NCBI GenBank assembly: GCA_031287135.1
Contig: JAITTK010000073.1
Location: 1-20,943 of the forward strand
Source of the DNA: Candidatus Methanoplasma reticulitermitis
Lineage (GTDB): Archaea; Thermoplasmatota; Thermoplasmata; Methanomassiliicoccales; Methanomethylophilaceae
Direction of reading: 5' to 3'
Length of the DNA: 20,943 bases
The position numbers and the translations under genes were made by a program. Shown here one piece after another: positions 1 through 6,889 of this stretch (positions are counted from its first letter, which is position 1; each line of letters opens with the position of its first letter). Below the pieces are notes generated by a model. It had not been told where the DNA came from, searched no databases, and was given only the letters and a program-made list of their open reading frames with translations.

Positions 1-51
1 TGCTGTTCCGACGTATTCCTGACAGCTGTTCGGGCGTACGTCTCTTCGGCA

Positions 52-654
52 TCATGTCCCGGGTTCGGGACGGTCTTCGATGTACTTTCTGTAGGCCGGC
101 AGCAATAGGCACCCTATGCCGTTACCGAGAATTACGATAAGTATGAATATCAGCGAGTCGAGAGAGAACATGCCGGCCGAGCACAGAAAGAACATGTCCG
201 CGATGGAGTGCTCAAAACCGGCTATTATGAATGCCGGTATGCATATGAACAGTGCCAGATAGCTTTTATTGACCTTGAATTGATCGACCGCGATGAATAC
301 AAGCAGACCGCAACATATGCCTCTGAAAAGCACGGTCAGATCGTCTGCCGCGAGTCTGGCCTCCCATGATACCACAGCCTGGTCGAGGGGGAATGCCAAA
401 CCCATCATCAGACATCCTATGAAGTTGCCGAATATGATGAGTACGATCTCCAGCATGAAGGCCGGCGGATTCTCCAAAGCATATCCTACCTTTCCGGTAT
501 ACAGTCCCAACTTGTAGGTCATGACCCCGAACAGACCGACCGAGAAGATCAGTGCTCCGACGAATCTGTATTCGGATAACAGGCAGGCCATTCCGCCTAT
601 GCTGATCATCACTCCGCCGAGGATCGAACTCACCACGGTCTTCACAATATCCAC
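52..654 (-). CDS. Short formate/nitrite transporter (FNT) family channel
   Basis: Integral membrane protein of 200 residues with about six hydrophobic helices. The FNT signature in the fifth helix is clear (GFEHSIADMFF, near residue 147), with the central His of the anion pathway, and there is an LYTG element near residue 51 matching the family's omega-loop Thr and a GNFIG-type motif near 76. FNT channels carry formate, nitrite or hydrosulfide as weak acids; the substrate cannot be told here. In a methanogen formate is the first guess, but no formate dehydrogenase is nearby. It is shorter than typical FNTs (about 250-280 residues), having almost no cytoplasmic tails. The start is GTG at 652-654, chosen because a strong ribosome site, GAGGTGAT (658-665), lies three bases upstream. 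Divergent from the gene at 762, sharing an A/T-rich inverted repeat. Family call firm, substrate open. Confidence 0.85.
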   Translation of the reverse strand: MDIVKTVVSSILGGVMISIGGMACLLSEYRFVGALIFSVGLFGVMTYKLGLYTGKVGYALENPPAFMLEIVLIIFGNFIGCLMMGLAFPLDQAVVSWEARLAADDLTVLFRGICCGLLVFIAVDQFKVNKSYLALFICIPAFIIAGFEHSIADMFFLCSAGMFSLDSLIFILIVILGNGIGCLLLPAYRKYIEDRPEPGT

Positions 655-657
655 GGC

Positions 658-665
658 ATCACCTC
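658..665 (-). promoter_or_regulatory. Shine-Dalgarno site of the FNT gene
   Basis: GAGGTGAT on the minus strand, near-perfect complement of the archaeal 16S rRNA 3' end, three bases before the GTG start. It decides the start codon; an ATG overlapping the site is out of frame and leads quickly to a stop. Confidence 0.6.
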
Positions 666-680
666 AATCATCCGACCGTG

Positions 681-702
681 TATTATACGCTGTAGTATAA
701 TA
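681..702. promoter_or_regulatory. 8-bp perfect inverted repeat in the divergent promoter of the FNT gene and the gene at 762
   Basis: Arms TATTATAC (681-688) and GTATAATA (695-702) are exact reverse complements around a six-base spacer. Each arm looks like a TATA box, one for each strand, so the element could be a symmetric bidirectional core promoter or an operator for a dimeric regulator. Distance to the FNT start fits a leader of roughly 15-20 bases; distance to the ATG at 762 fits a longer leader. Confidence 0.5.
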
Positions 703-761
703 GGATTAATGCTGATGCCGTAGGCTGCCGTTCGACCGTAAGACACCGAAACGGGGCGGAG

Positions 762-1127
762 ATGCCAGACTTGATCTATGATGTAATCGTTAAAACAGAA
801 CCGGAAGAATCCGAGTACACCCGTCTATCTTATGAGGATATGCTGAGGGTGATGATAGACGGTCTGCTGTCGGAGAACCGTGTCCCCATGACCATAAGAA
901 GACGCTGCTGCGGTTCCGTTCACGAACAGACGATGTCCGTAGAGATACGCGACAGTATACGCAGGGTCGCCGGGGTCAACGACGGATTCCGCATCGACGA
1001 GAAAAGCACGGCTGACATGAGATCAAGACTCGATGCAGCCATTAATAATTGGTATATCCGGGGAGAGATCTCCATTTCGGATGACAAACTCATCCGATCA
1101 TCTGATACGCTCCCTGCAGACCCGTGA
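762..1127 (+). CDS. Small hypothetical protein, 121 aa
   Basis: I do not recognise this family. The 121-residue product is soluble and charged, with no signal peptide or membrane helix; it has a basic RRRCCG stretch near residues 46-51 and a C-terminal half that looks alpha-helical. The ATG at 762 follows a GGCGGA ribosome-site-like sequence closely. It is divergent from the FNT gene and ends with TGA (1125-1127) directly against the stop of the convergent gene, the two stops forming the palindrome TGATCA. Longer alternative frames overlap here, but this one best fits the gene spacing on both sides. It could be a small regulator given its position, but nothing in the sequence proves that. Confidence 0.6.
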   Translation: MPDLIYDVIVKTEPEESEYTRLSYEDMLRVMIDGLLSENRVPMTIRRRCCGSVHEQTMSVEIRDSIRRVAGVNDGFRIDEKSTADMRSRLDAAINNWYIRGEISISDDKLIRSSDTLPADP

Positions 1128-1364
1128 TCATCCTCTGACGAAGCTGACGAAGGATTTTAGGATATTCTCCAAATGGGCATCGAGGTCGCCTTCCACTTTG
1201 TACGGCGGGTCCATCCATTTCTTTACGAATGCTATCAGTTCGGTATTCGTGCATCCTTCGGGGTGGGATTTGACGAGCTCGTTCCAGTGCAGGTCGGTCA
1301 CTCTGAACCCCATGGTCTGCTTGAGTTCTATCAATTCCTGATTTGTTATGTGGTATGTTTCCAT
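1128..1364 (-). CDS. Small hypothetical protein, 78 aa
   Basis: A 78-residue, probably helical soluble protein that I do not recognise (begins METYHITNQEL). No metal-binding cysteine cluster, membrane segment or nucleotide motif is visible. A TATA-like GATATAG (around 1386-1392, minus strand) sits about 28 bases before the ATG, the spacing expected for a leaderless transcript, which supports both the gene and the start. It lies 101 bases downstream of tyrA on the same strand but has its own promoter. Its TGA abuts the stop of the convergent gene with no gap. Confidence 0.6.
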   Translation of the reverse strand: METYHITNQELIELKQTMGFRVTDLHWNELVKSHPEGCTNTELIAFVKKWMDPPYKVEGDLDAHLENILKSFVSFVRG

Positions 1365-1385
1365 ATGTATGTAACATCTCGGAGC

Positions 1386-1394
1386 CTATATCAA
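1386..1394 (-). promoter_or_regulatory. TATA box of the 78-aa gene (leaderless spacing)
   Basis: The minus-strand TTGATATAG lies about 28-30 bases upstream of the ATG at 1364, which would put the transcription start at or next to the start codon. Confidence 0.4.
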
Positions 1395-1465
1395 TTTACC
1401 CGAAACATCTTATGATTCATCGGAGACCTGATGGTGGCGGTGGGTCGTATGCGATGGTCGAAGGT

Positions 1466-2536
1466 TCAGGTGAAATATTCCCTGCCTGCGTTCATTATCT
1501 TTATGAATTCCGTCGGGTCCTCGTCACGCGATGCTTTTTTTATGTCGTCCACGGCATCTGAGAACATCTCCCACATGACATCCCTGAAGTCGTTGAGATG
1601 CTGTATGTCGTAGTATAGTCTCGGATCTTCCGAGGCCACCGACATGTTGGTCTCCATGTTCTTCATGAATGTTGTGGAGGCGACAGTACGCATATCCTCA
1701 TATGCGATACCGCTCCTTTCAAGCACCGTGAAGAAAGCTATGTTCACGGCATGGCTGAGTCCCAGGACGTATGACATGTATTCATCGTGCTTTTCGATAG
1801 GCATGACTCTTATGTTCCCGCCCATGCCTCCGAATACGGACACCGCTTCGTCAACCGCTTCCCCGCTCCCGCAGTCGCACACAATCAGATTCCTTCCGCG
1901 CACGGACTCGGCGGATGGCCCGAACATCGGATGAATGGAACAGACTTTCCTCCTTCCGGCCATGCCGGTAAGCGTTTTCGATATCGGGGTCTTGAGGGAT
2001 GTCAGATCGAATATCAGCGCATCGTTCCTGCATATGCTGTCAAGTTCCTTCAATATTCCGTCTGCAGCGTATATGGGCACGGAGACCACCACGATATCGG
2101 ATTCGGATGTATTTTCGAGGGTCAGACCGTTGCCGGAAGCGGGGTCTATGATCCTCACTTCACAACCTCTCTTTGAAAGGAATCTCTCCATCCATCTGCC
2201 CATCATGCCCGCACCGCCCACTATGGATACTTTTTTACTGTAGGTATCCGACGGGACCGTGTGTTCTTGATCCATGGCCTCTCCGATAAAGGCCTTCGCT
2301 ATCTGCTCCAGGATTCCAGCGTCGATATTGATGTATCCGGACGATTCCGGATGGGTGCCGGTGACATCCACTTCCGTTTCCGTATCTTTTTCTGGCATGT
2401 CTCCCATCCTGCCGATCCTCTCCGCCAGGCAGGTCCTCTTGTGTATCAGGTCCATTATGTCGCGGTCTATGCTTCTTATCTCTTCCGAAAGAGCGGACGC
2501 CCCTTCCGCGGTCTGATCCATCTCCACCATGATCAC
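1466..2536 (-). CDS. tyrA: Prephenate dehydrogenase with N-terminal chorismate-mutase-like domain
   Basis: Tyrosine biosynthesis: NAD(P)-dependent oxidative decarboxylation of prephenate to 4-hydroxyphenylpyruvate. Residues about 14-90 resemble an AroQ-type chorismate mutase (EEIRSIDRDIMDLIHKR); residues about 102-350 are a TyrA dehydrogenase with a Rossmann start (VSIVGGAGMMGRWM, 103-116), the SIHPMFGP motif with His202, and a SHAVN segment (His262) in the helical dimerisation part. The mutase domain looks worn: the second half lacks the Lys and Arg-Glu residues expected in the active site, replaced by an acidic linker (about 49-68). The gene overlaps aroA' by four bases (GTGA). The GTG at 2534-2536 is used here; ATGs at 2530 and 2521 are alternatives, the last placed nine bases after a GGTGATC ribosome site that contains the aroA' stop. 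Translation is therefore probably coupled. Dehydrogenase call firm, mutase activity doubtful. Confidence 0.88.
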   Translation of the reverse strand: MIMVEMDQTAEGASALSEEIRSIDRDIMDLIHKRTCLAERIGRMGDMPEKDTETEVDVTGTHPESSGYINIDAGILEQIAKAFIGEAMDQEHTVPSDTYSKKVSIVGGAGMMGRWMERFLSKRGCEVRIIDPASGNGLTLENTSESDIVVVSVPIYAADGILKELDSICRNDALIFDLTSLKTPISKTLTGMAGRRKVCSIHPMFGPSAESVRGRNLIVCDCGSGEAVDEAVSVFGGMGGNIRVMPIEKHDEYMSYVLGLSHAVNIAFFTVLERSGIAYEDMRTVASTTFMKNMETNMSVASEDPRLYYDIQHLNDFRDVMWEMFSDAVDDIKKASRDEDPTEFIKIMNAGREYFT

Positions 2537-3324
2537 CCAAGATGCTTTGCCGCTTCTTGAACAGTGGCCCCGTTCAGCACTATATCGGAAACGGCCCTCG
2601 TCATGCCTCTAACGTTCCGATGCTGGAATATGTTGCGGCCTATCGACACCCCGTGGCCTCCGGCCTCGATGGAGTCGCTGACCATCTCGAGTATCGCCAT
2701 GTCGGAGTCCATCTTCGGCCCTCCGGCTATCAGAATCGGGACAACCGATCCCCTGACAACGGATCTGAAAGAGTCCACATCCCCGGTGTAACTGCATTTG
2801 ACTATGTCCGCACCGAGTTCCGCGGCAACCCTGGCCGCATGCGCCACGGCCGCAGGGTCGAAAGAGTTCTTTATACCGGGTCCCCGAGGGTATGCCATGG
2901 CGATCAGAGGCATGCCCCATTCCATGCATTTACCGGAAACCATCCCGAGATCCGACAGCATCATGGACTCTGTCTCCGCTCCGACGTTTATGTGCACGGA
3001 GACGGCATCCGCACCGAGCTTAAGCGCCTCTTCCACGGTAGAGACCAGGACTTTGCTGTTGGATGTCGTCCCCAGGTCGGTCGATGCGGAAAGATGCAGT
3101 ATCAATCCCACATCGTGCCCCGCTGTCCTGTGACCCATGGGAACGATACCCTTGTGCATCAGCACCGCCGTGGCACCGCCTTCCACGACATCGCTCACTG
3201 TGCTTTTCATATCCGTCAGGCCCGCTATCGGTCCGACGCTTATGCCGTGATCCATCGGAACGATGACCGCATTCCCGCTTTCCCGGTCCATTATCCTCTC
3301 AATCCTTATGTTCTTACCAAACAT
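2533..3324 (-). CDS. aroA': 2-amino-3,7-dideoxy-D-threo-hept-6-ulosonate synthase (ADH synthase)
   Basis: First step of the archaeal DAHP-independent route to dehydroquinate: a class I aldolase/transaldolase that joins a deoxyhexulose sugar phosphate with aspartate semialdehyde (MJ0400 family). The 263-residue length matches the family. Visible features are PMDHGISVGP near residue 23, the (beta/alpha)8 segments GADAVSVHINVGA (near 105) and GADIVKCSYTGD (near 170), whose Lys is the Schiff-base candidate, and the phosphate-binding end with IAGGPK and GVSIGRNIFQ. It is the first gene of an operon with tyrA, consistent with aromatic amino-acid synthesis. The promoter has a TATA box at 3359-3366 and an operator-like inverted repeat overlapping the predicted transcription start, so repression by an end product is likely. 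The start ATG at 3322-3324 has no clear ribosome site and only a short leader. Confidence 0.9.
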   Translation of the reverse strand: MFGKNIRIERIMDRESGNAVIVPMDHGISVGPIAGLTDMKSTVSDVVEGGATAVLMHKGIVPMGHRTAGHDVGLILHLSASTDLGTTSNSKVLVSTVEEALKLGADAVSVHINVGAETESMMLSDLGMVSGKCMEWGMPLIAMAYPRGPGIKNSFDPAAVAHAARVAAELGADIVKCSYTGDVDSFRSVVRGSVVPILIAGGPKMDSDMAILEMVSDSIEAGGHGVSIGRNIFQHRNVRGMTRAVSDIVLNGATVQEAAKHLG

Positions 3325-3350
3325 GTGCTAACCGTGCTACGTGTTAGCAC
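3325..3350 (-). promoter_or_regulatory. Operator-like inverted repeat over the aroA'-tyrA transcription start
   Basis: GTGCTAAC (3325-3332) and GTTAGCAC (3343-3350) are exact reverse complements separated by ten bases; a third partial copy, GTGCTA, lies in the spacer (3334-3339). The repeat touches the ATG and covers the transcription start predicted from the TATA box, where a bound regulator would block initiation. It may be the site of an aromatic-amino-acid repressor analogous to TrpY, but no regulator gene is in view. Confidence 0.6.
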
Positions 3351-3358
3351 GCAACACA

Positions 3359-3366
3359 TATATTAA
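3359..3366 (-). promoter_or_regulatory. TATA box of aroA'-tyrA
   Basis: The minus-strand TTAATATA, with an A-rich stretch upstream as expected for the TFB element, is placed to start transcription around 3336, about 12 bases before the ATG. Confidence 0.55.
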
Positions 3367-3455
3367 TTTTCTTAAATGACTATGGTGATGCGGATACGAA
3401 CCGTGACAGGCAGATTGAAACAGACCGATTCCCGGCCCCGTGTCACAAACGGCCT

Positions 3456-5393
3456 TCAGACAATATCAACATCGTTGGAGGCATCGGAACCGAATCTCAC
3501 GGCGGGACACGGACCGAAACAGTCCTTGCAGAATATGCAGTCGTCTTCACGGACCTCCACTCTGCCGTCCTTCATATACAGAGCACCCTGCGTGCATCTG
3601 GCCGCACAGAGGCCGCATCCTATGCACTGTTCCGATCTAACGACGAGCTGGAATGCCTCGTCCATACGTGTTCTGGCATCCTGTTCGACGTTCGCTTTCG
3701 ATATGATGGAACCTTCTCCGTAGAACGTCAGCATGTCAGCTGTCAGGATGTCGTTCCCGTCGTCAAGTTCCACCGACCATCCGATCGCATGCGTGAACGG
3801 CTTAAGCCTCTTCAGATCTATGGGCCTGGACAGGGCGGATTCCACGCTGTATCCTATGACACATGGGGAGTATCCCTCCTGAATCTTCATCGTGATGGCC
3901 GTTTTATCGTCGGATGCCTTTCTCCGAATGATCTCCGGAATATCCTTCCCGGTGACCTTTTTGACCTCCTCGCGCATCGACGGAGGGGCATTCTTCCATC
4001 TCCAGAGGCCGAAATCCCTCCACTCGGCGGGAAGTCCGTTGGTTTCCCTGTATCTGTCCAGGAATTCCTGCCAGCGAGGGAACCTGTCGCTTTCCTTCGA
4101 GATTATATTCAGTTCAGATAGGTCGGACGCGGGACACATGAAACACCCTATCCTGTCGAGACCTCTCGTGTACCATACGTTAAAGGGTTCCTTTTTTGAG
4201 AATATGTACAGCCAGATATGCATGGCGCTCCAGCTCTGTATAGGCGATGCTCCGATCTGGCCGGGGGTCCATGGATTCCTCCAGACCCTCGGCTTGGAGT
4301 TCCTCGCCTCGGATTCGTACTTGCGTTGCCCTATGAACGCAAGCACACCCTCCGGGAAATTCCTGTTCACCGCCGAAACGGTCGGTCCCAGCTTGTTGGT
4401 CTTGCAACACCACCTGAAGTCTTTCGCCGGGGGACCGAAGAAATCGAGATTCCCGTAGAATGCATCGACCGGTGCCTTCTCCTCCACAAGCGTCAGGCCG
4501 TGGCGCCGGACCGTATCGCGGACATGTTCTACCGTCTCCGTCAGTTCAAGGCCCGTGTCGATGAAAAGCACGGGCAGCTTCAAACCGGCATCCAAAGCGA
4601 GCAGAAGGCAGGCAAGGCTGTCCTTGCCCCCGGAGAACGATACGATGGCCGGAAGCTTGTTCCGCTCTATCGTGTTCTTCATGAAGCCCACGGCCTCACC
4701 GACTCTCCTGCCCATAACATCCGCGTTCGCTTCCACGGCATCGTCCCATGTATGCTTTGCCGTAAGGTCCAGGAATTCTTCCGTCTTGTACCATCTTGTT
4801 TTGACGGCAACGCCGCTATCGCCGCGGACCATCTCTTCCGAGGACATCCTGGCATATCCCGTGGCCACGACATTCATGTCCGGGTCGACGATTATGACCT
4901 CATCGCCCGGTCGGATGTCCGGGTGGGCATCGTTAACACCGGGAGCCATGAGGTTCTTGCTTTCCTTTATGAATTTCACAGCGCTTGCATCGCATACCAC
5001 ATACCCTTTGGACAGCCCCTTGCCGATGCGCATCGCACCCTGCATCCTGGATATGAACTTCCATCCGTTCCCAATATCATATCTTATGGCACCGACAACC
5101 GCGCCGTCCACGATGACTTCGTCCATCCTGTCCAGGCTGGGTGCCTTACTCATGAGGGCCAAATGTCCTTCCGGGATCAGCGCAAGGCCAGAGCCCTCCC
5201 CGAAATCCCTGTCGACGAGGTCTCTCACGATCTTTATATCATGTTCGAAAGCAGGACGTGCATCCGCGGGAGGTGTAAGCTCGATCATCCTGGTCTCCGA
5301 GCCGCAGACTCGGCATATGCCGCTTTCCAAAATAGGGAGATTGCAGGAATAACACCATCTGAGATGGTTCTTTCCGAGTCTTATCGCACCCAT
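3456..5393 (-). CDS. Zinc-ribbon / PUA / PAPS-reductase-like PP-loop / ferredoxin fusion protein
   Basis: Domains in order (645-residue form): an N-terminal zinc ribbon (C14, C17, C27, C30), a PUA-like RNA-binding domain (about 128-205), a PAPS-reductase-family PP-loop (SFSGGKDS, 252-259), and a ferredoxin tail with two 4Fe-4S motifs (C590/593/596/600 and C619/622/625/629). Inside the PP-loop part are a Cys pair (329-330) and CxxC (417, 420), the arrangement that holds the 4Fe-4S cluster of assimilatory APS reductases. The ECGLH catalytic tail of those enzymes is absent. The PUA and zinc ribbon suggest an RNA or protein target, so a sulfur-transfer or RNA-modifying role is as likely as sulfate reduction. 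Related fusions are annotated in methanogens as PAPS reductase. I chose ATG at 5391-5393, immediately before the zinc ribbon; a TTG 33 bases upstream would add a poor hydrophobic stretch. Domain calls firm, function unknown. Confidence 0.85.
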   Translation of the reverse strand: MGAIRLGKNHLRWCYSCNLPILESGICRVCGSETRMIELTPPADARPAFEHDIKIVRDLVDRDFGEGSGLALIPEGHLALMSKAPSLDRMDEVIVDGAVVGAIRYDIGNGWKFISRMQGAMRIGKGLSKGYVVCDASAVKFIKESKNLMAPGVNDAHPDIRPGDEVIIVDPDMNVVATGYARMSSEEMVRGDSGVAVKTRWYKTEEFLDLTAKHTWDDAVEANADVMGRRVGEAVGFMKNTIERNKLPAIVSFSGGKDSLACLLLALDAGLKLPVLFIDTGLELTETVEHVRDTVRRHGLTLVEEKAPVDAFYGNLDFFGPPAKDFRWCCKTNKLGPTVSAVNRNFPEGVLAFIGQRKYESEARNSKPRVWRNPWTPGQIGASPIQSWSAMHIWLYIFSKKEPFNVWYTRGLDRIGCFMCPASDLSELNIISKESDRFPRWQEFLDRYRETNGLPAEWRDFGLWRWKNAPPSMREEVKKVTGKDIPEIIRRKASDDKTAITMKIQEGYSPCVIGYSVESALSRPIDLKRLKPFTHAIGWSVELDDGNDILTADMLTFYGEGSIISKANVEQDARTRMDEAFQLVVRSEQCIGCGLCAARCTQGALYMKDGRVEVREDDCIFCKDCFGPCPAVRFGSDASNDVDIV

Positions 5394-5416
5394 GAAGCAA
5401 GCTATACCAGACAGGA

Positions 5417-5424
5417 ATAAAAAC
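5417..5424 (-). promoter_or_regulatory. TATA-like box of the PP-loop/ferredoxin gene
   Basis: The minus-strand TTTTTATT lies about 28 bases before the preferred ATG at 5393, giving leaderless spacing and supporting that start over the upstream TTG. The symmetric TTTAAA further up (5453-5460) is an alternative box. Confidence 0.35.
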
Positions 5425-5452
5425 AAAGCGGTGCATCGTTATCACAATACGG

Positions 5453-5460
5453 TTTAAATA
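5453..5460 (+). promoter_or_regulatory. TATA box of the aminotransferase gene
   Basis: TTTAAATA is followed about 26 bases later by the predicted transcription start near 5483. The TTTAAA core is symmetric, so it may also serve the divergent minus-strand gene. Confidence 0.5.
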
Positions 5461-5482
5461 ACTAAAGTAACGTGTCGATTCT

Positions 5483-5488
5483 GGTGAT
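5483..5488 (+). promoter_or_regulatory. Shine-Dalgarno site of the aminotransferase gene
   Basis: GGTGAT six bases before the ATG at 5495; it complements the archaeal 16S 3' end and fixes the start codon. Confidence 0.55.
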
Positions 5489-5494
5489 TTCTGC

Positions 5495-6697
5495 ATGAAG
5501 AAAGTGAAAGCTTCAAGAAGGTCTATGGCAATGGATTACGCAATTCGCGAGGTAACAGTCCCTGCCGCGGCCGCAGCCAAGAAAGGCATGAAGCTTTACA
5601 GTTTCAATATAGGCGATCCGAACAAGTGGGACTTCGAGACGCCCGAACATTTCAAATCCGCGCTGAGGAACGCCGTGGACAACACAGATAACGGTTACGG
5701 GGATTCACAGGGGGACATCTCCCTGAGGGAAGCGATCGTCAAGAGGGAATACGAGAAGCACGGCGCAAGGATCGCGTCCGAGAATGTCTACGTGACAAGC
5801 GGTGTGAGCGAGGGCATAAACGTCCTCATGGCCACTCTTCTGGAACTCGGAGATGAAGTCCTGATTCCCGGCCCCGGATATCCGTCATATTCTCAGTACA
5901 TCGGATTCTACGGAGGCAAAGGGATACCGTACAGGCAGATAGAGGAAGAGGACTGGAGGCCGGATGTGGACACGATCCGAAAGAACATATCCGACAAGAC
6001 GAAAGCGATCGTGGTAATAAATCCCAATAACCCCACCGGCGCCGCATATGAAGAGACGGCGATCCGCGAGATAGGGGATGTCGCCGCCGAGTTCGAGATA
6101 CCGATGATATCGGACGAGATATACGATAAGCTGATCTTCGAAGGGAATCACTTCTCCGCATCAAGACTTCCGGCGGATGTGCCCAGGATAATACTCAACG
6201 GGTTCTCCAAGGTGAACCTGATGCCCGGTTGGAGAGAAGGGTATTGCTATTTCATGGATGAGAACGGCCTGATGGATGAGGTCCGGGAGGGGATGATGAA
6301 ACAGCTCCGCACCAGGATATGCCCGAATGTACCTTGCCAGGAAGCTGCCAGGGTCTCTCTGCAGGGGCCCCAGGACTACATAGTCGAAATGAACAGGAAG
6401 ATAAAGGAAAGGGGGGATTATTCATACAAGAGACTGAATGAGATCCCCGGCATATCCACGAACAAGGCCAAAGGCGCGTTCTACATGTTCCCTAAAGTGG
6501 ACCTTTTCGACTGGAAGTCCGACAAAGAGTTCGTCACAAATCTGATCGAAGAAGAGGGGGTTGTCTTCGTTCACGGATCGGGTTTCTGCACCGAATACGG
6601 TCAGGGGCACTTCAGAACTATACTGCTTCCGCCCATGGAAACGATCGAGGAAGCTTACGACAGGCTCGAGAGTTTCATGATAAGGCATGGCGGATGA
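5495..6697 (+). CDS. Class I/II PLP-dependent aminotransferase
   Basis: Cytoplasmic fold-type I aminotransferase of 400 residues, the usual length. Visible motifs: NIGDPNKW (38-45) in the substrate loop, GYGDSQG (68-74), GPGYPSY (126-132), NPNNPTG (176-182), SDEIYD (206-211) with the PLP-binding Asp and Tyr, and FSKVNLMPGWR (237-247) with Lys239 as the PLP Schiff-base residue. The C-terminal GSGFCTEYGQGHFR carries the carboxylate-binding Arg. It is most like archaeal alanine/aspartate/aromatic aminotransferases of the AlaT type; substrate cannot be assigned. Being close to aroA' and tyrA, it may convert 4-hydroxyphenylpyruvate or another keto acid, but it has its own promoter and lies on the opposite strand. 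Fold and chemistry firm; substrate open. Confidence 0.88.
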   Translation: MKKVKASRRSMAMDYAIREVTVPAAAAAKKGMKLYSFNIGDPNKWDFETPEHFKSALRNAVDNTDNGYGDSQGDISLREAIVKREYEKHGARIASENVYVTSGVSEGINVLMATLLELGDEVLIPGPGYPSYSQYIGFYGGKGIPYRQIEEEDWRPDVDTIRKNISDKTKAIVVINPNNPTGAAYEETAIREIGDVAAEFEIPMISDEIYDKLIFEGNHFSASRLPADVPRIILNGFSKVNLMPGWREGYCYFMDENGLMDEVREGMMKQLRTRICPNVPCQEAARVSLQGPQDYIVEMNRKIKERGDYSYKRLNEIPGISTNKAKGAFYMFPKVDLFDWKSDKEFVTNLIEEEGVVFVHGSGFCTEYGQGHFRTILLPPMETIEEAYDRLESFMIRHGG

Positions 6698-6848
6698 CCG
6701 CGGTATCGTGACCGGTCTCCCGCCGGGCATCGGCAGCAATGCCGGCGACCCTCGAAATGCGGCGGAAGCCCGGATATGTCGCCGGTCCCGGGTGCGGTCC
6801 GAGAGGAATACCGGGCCGTTCCGGGCTCCGTGATTCCCAGCACCAAGG
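6698..6848 (+). other. GC-rich intergenic stretch with alternative stem-loops
   Basis: The region after the aminotransferase is clearly richer in G and C than its neighbours. CCGGCGAC (6742-6749) pairs perfectly with GTCGCCGG (6778-6785), and the same strand (6739-6747) can instead pair with CGCCGGGCAT (6721-6730) with one bulged base, so the two stems exclude each other. GCCCGG (6768-6773) can also pair with CCGGGC at 6811 or 6821. It may be a 3' UTR, a terminator zone or a small RNA; no open frame here is convincing. Confidence 0.35.
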
Positions 6849-6856
6849 AATATATG
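6849..6856 (+). promoter_or_regulatory. TATA box of rmuC
   Basis: AATATATG about 41 bases before the ATG at 6890, which leaves a short leader containing the GAGGG ribosome site (6878-6882), seven bases from the start. Confidence 0.45.
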
Positions 6857-6889
6857 GGGCATAGGCCATGCCAATATGAGGGAATGTGA

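Noticed and set aside
1..51. End or start of another gene at the left edge
   Set aside because: The stretch is too short to support any reading; only the region downstream of the FNT stop is visible.
2542..3366. A 274-codon plus-strand frame opposite aroA'
   Set aside because: It is the antisense shadow of a well-conserved aldolase and has no family features.
4218..5420. A 400-codon plus-strand open frame opposite the PP-loop/ferredoxin gene
   Set aside because: Its protein has no recognisable domain and a His/Arg-rich shadow composition; the minus-strand gene carries five clear domain motifs over the same span.
5394..5426. TTG start adding 11 residues to the PP-loop/ferredoxin protein
   Set aside because: TTG is a weak start, the added residues are out of character, and a TATA-like box sits at leaderless distance from the later ATG.
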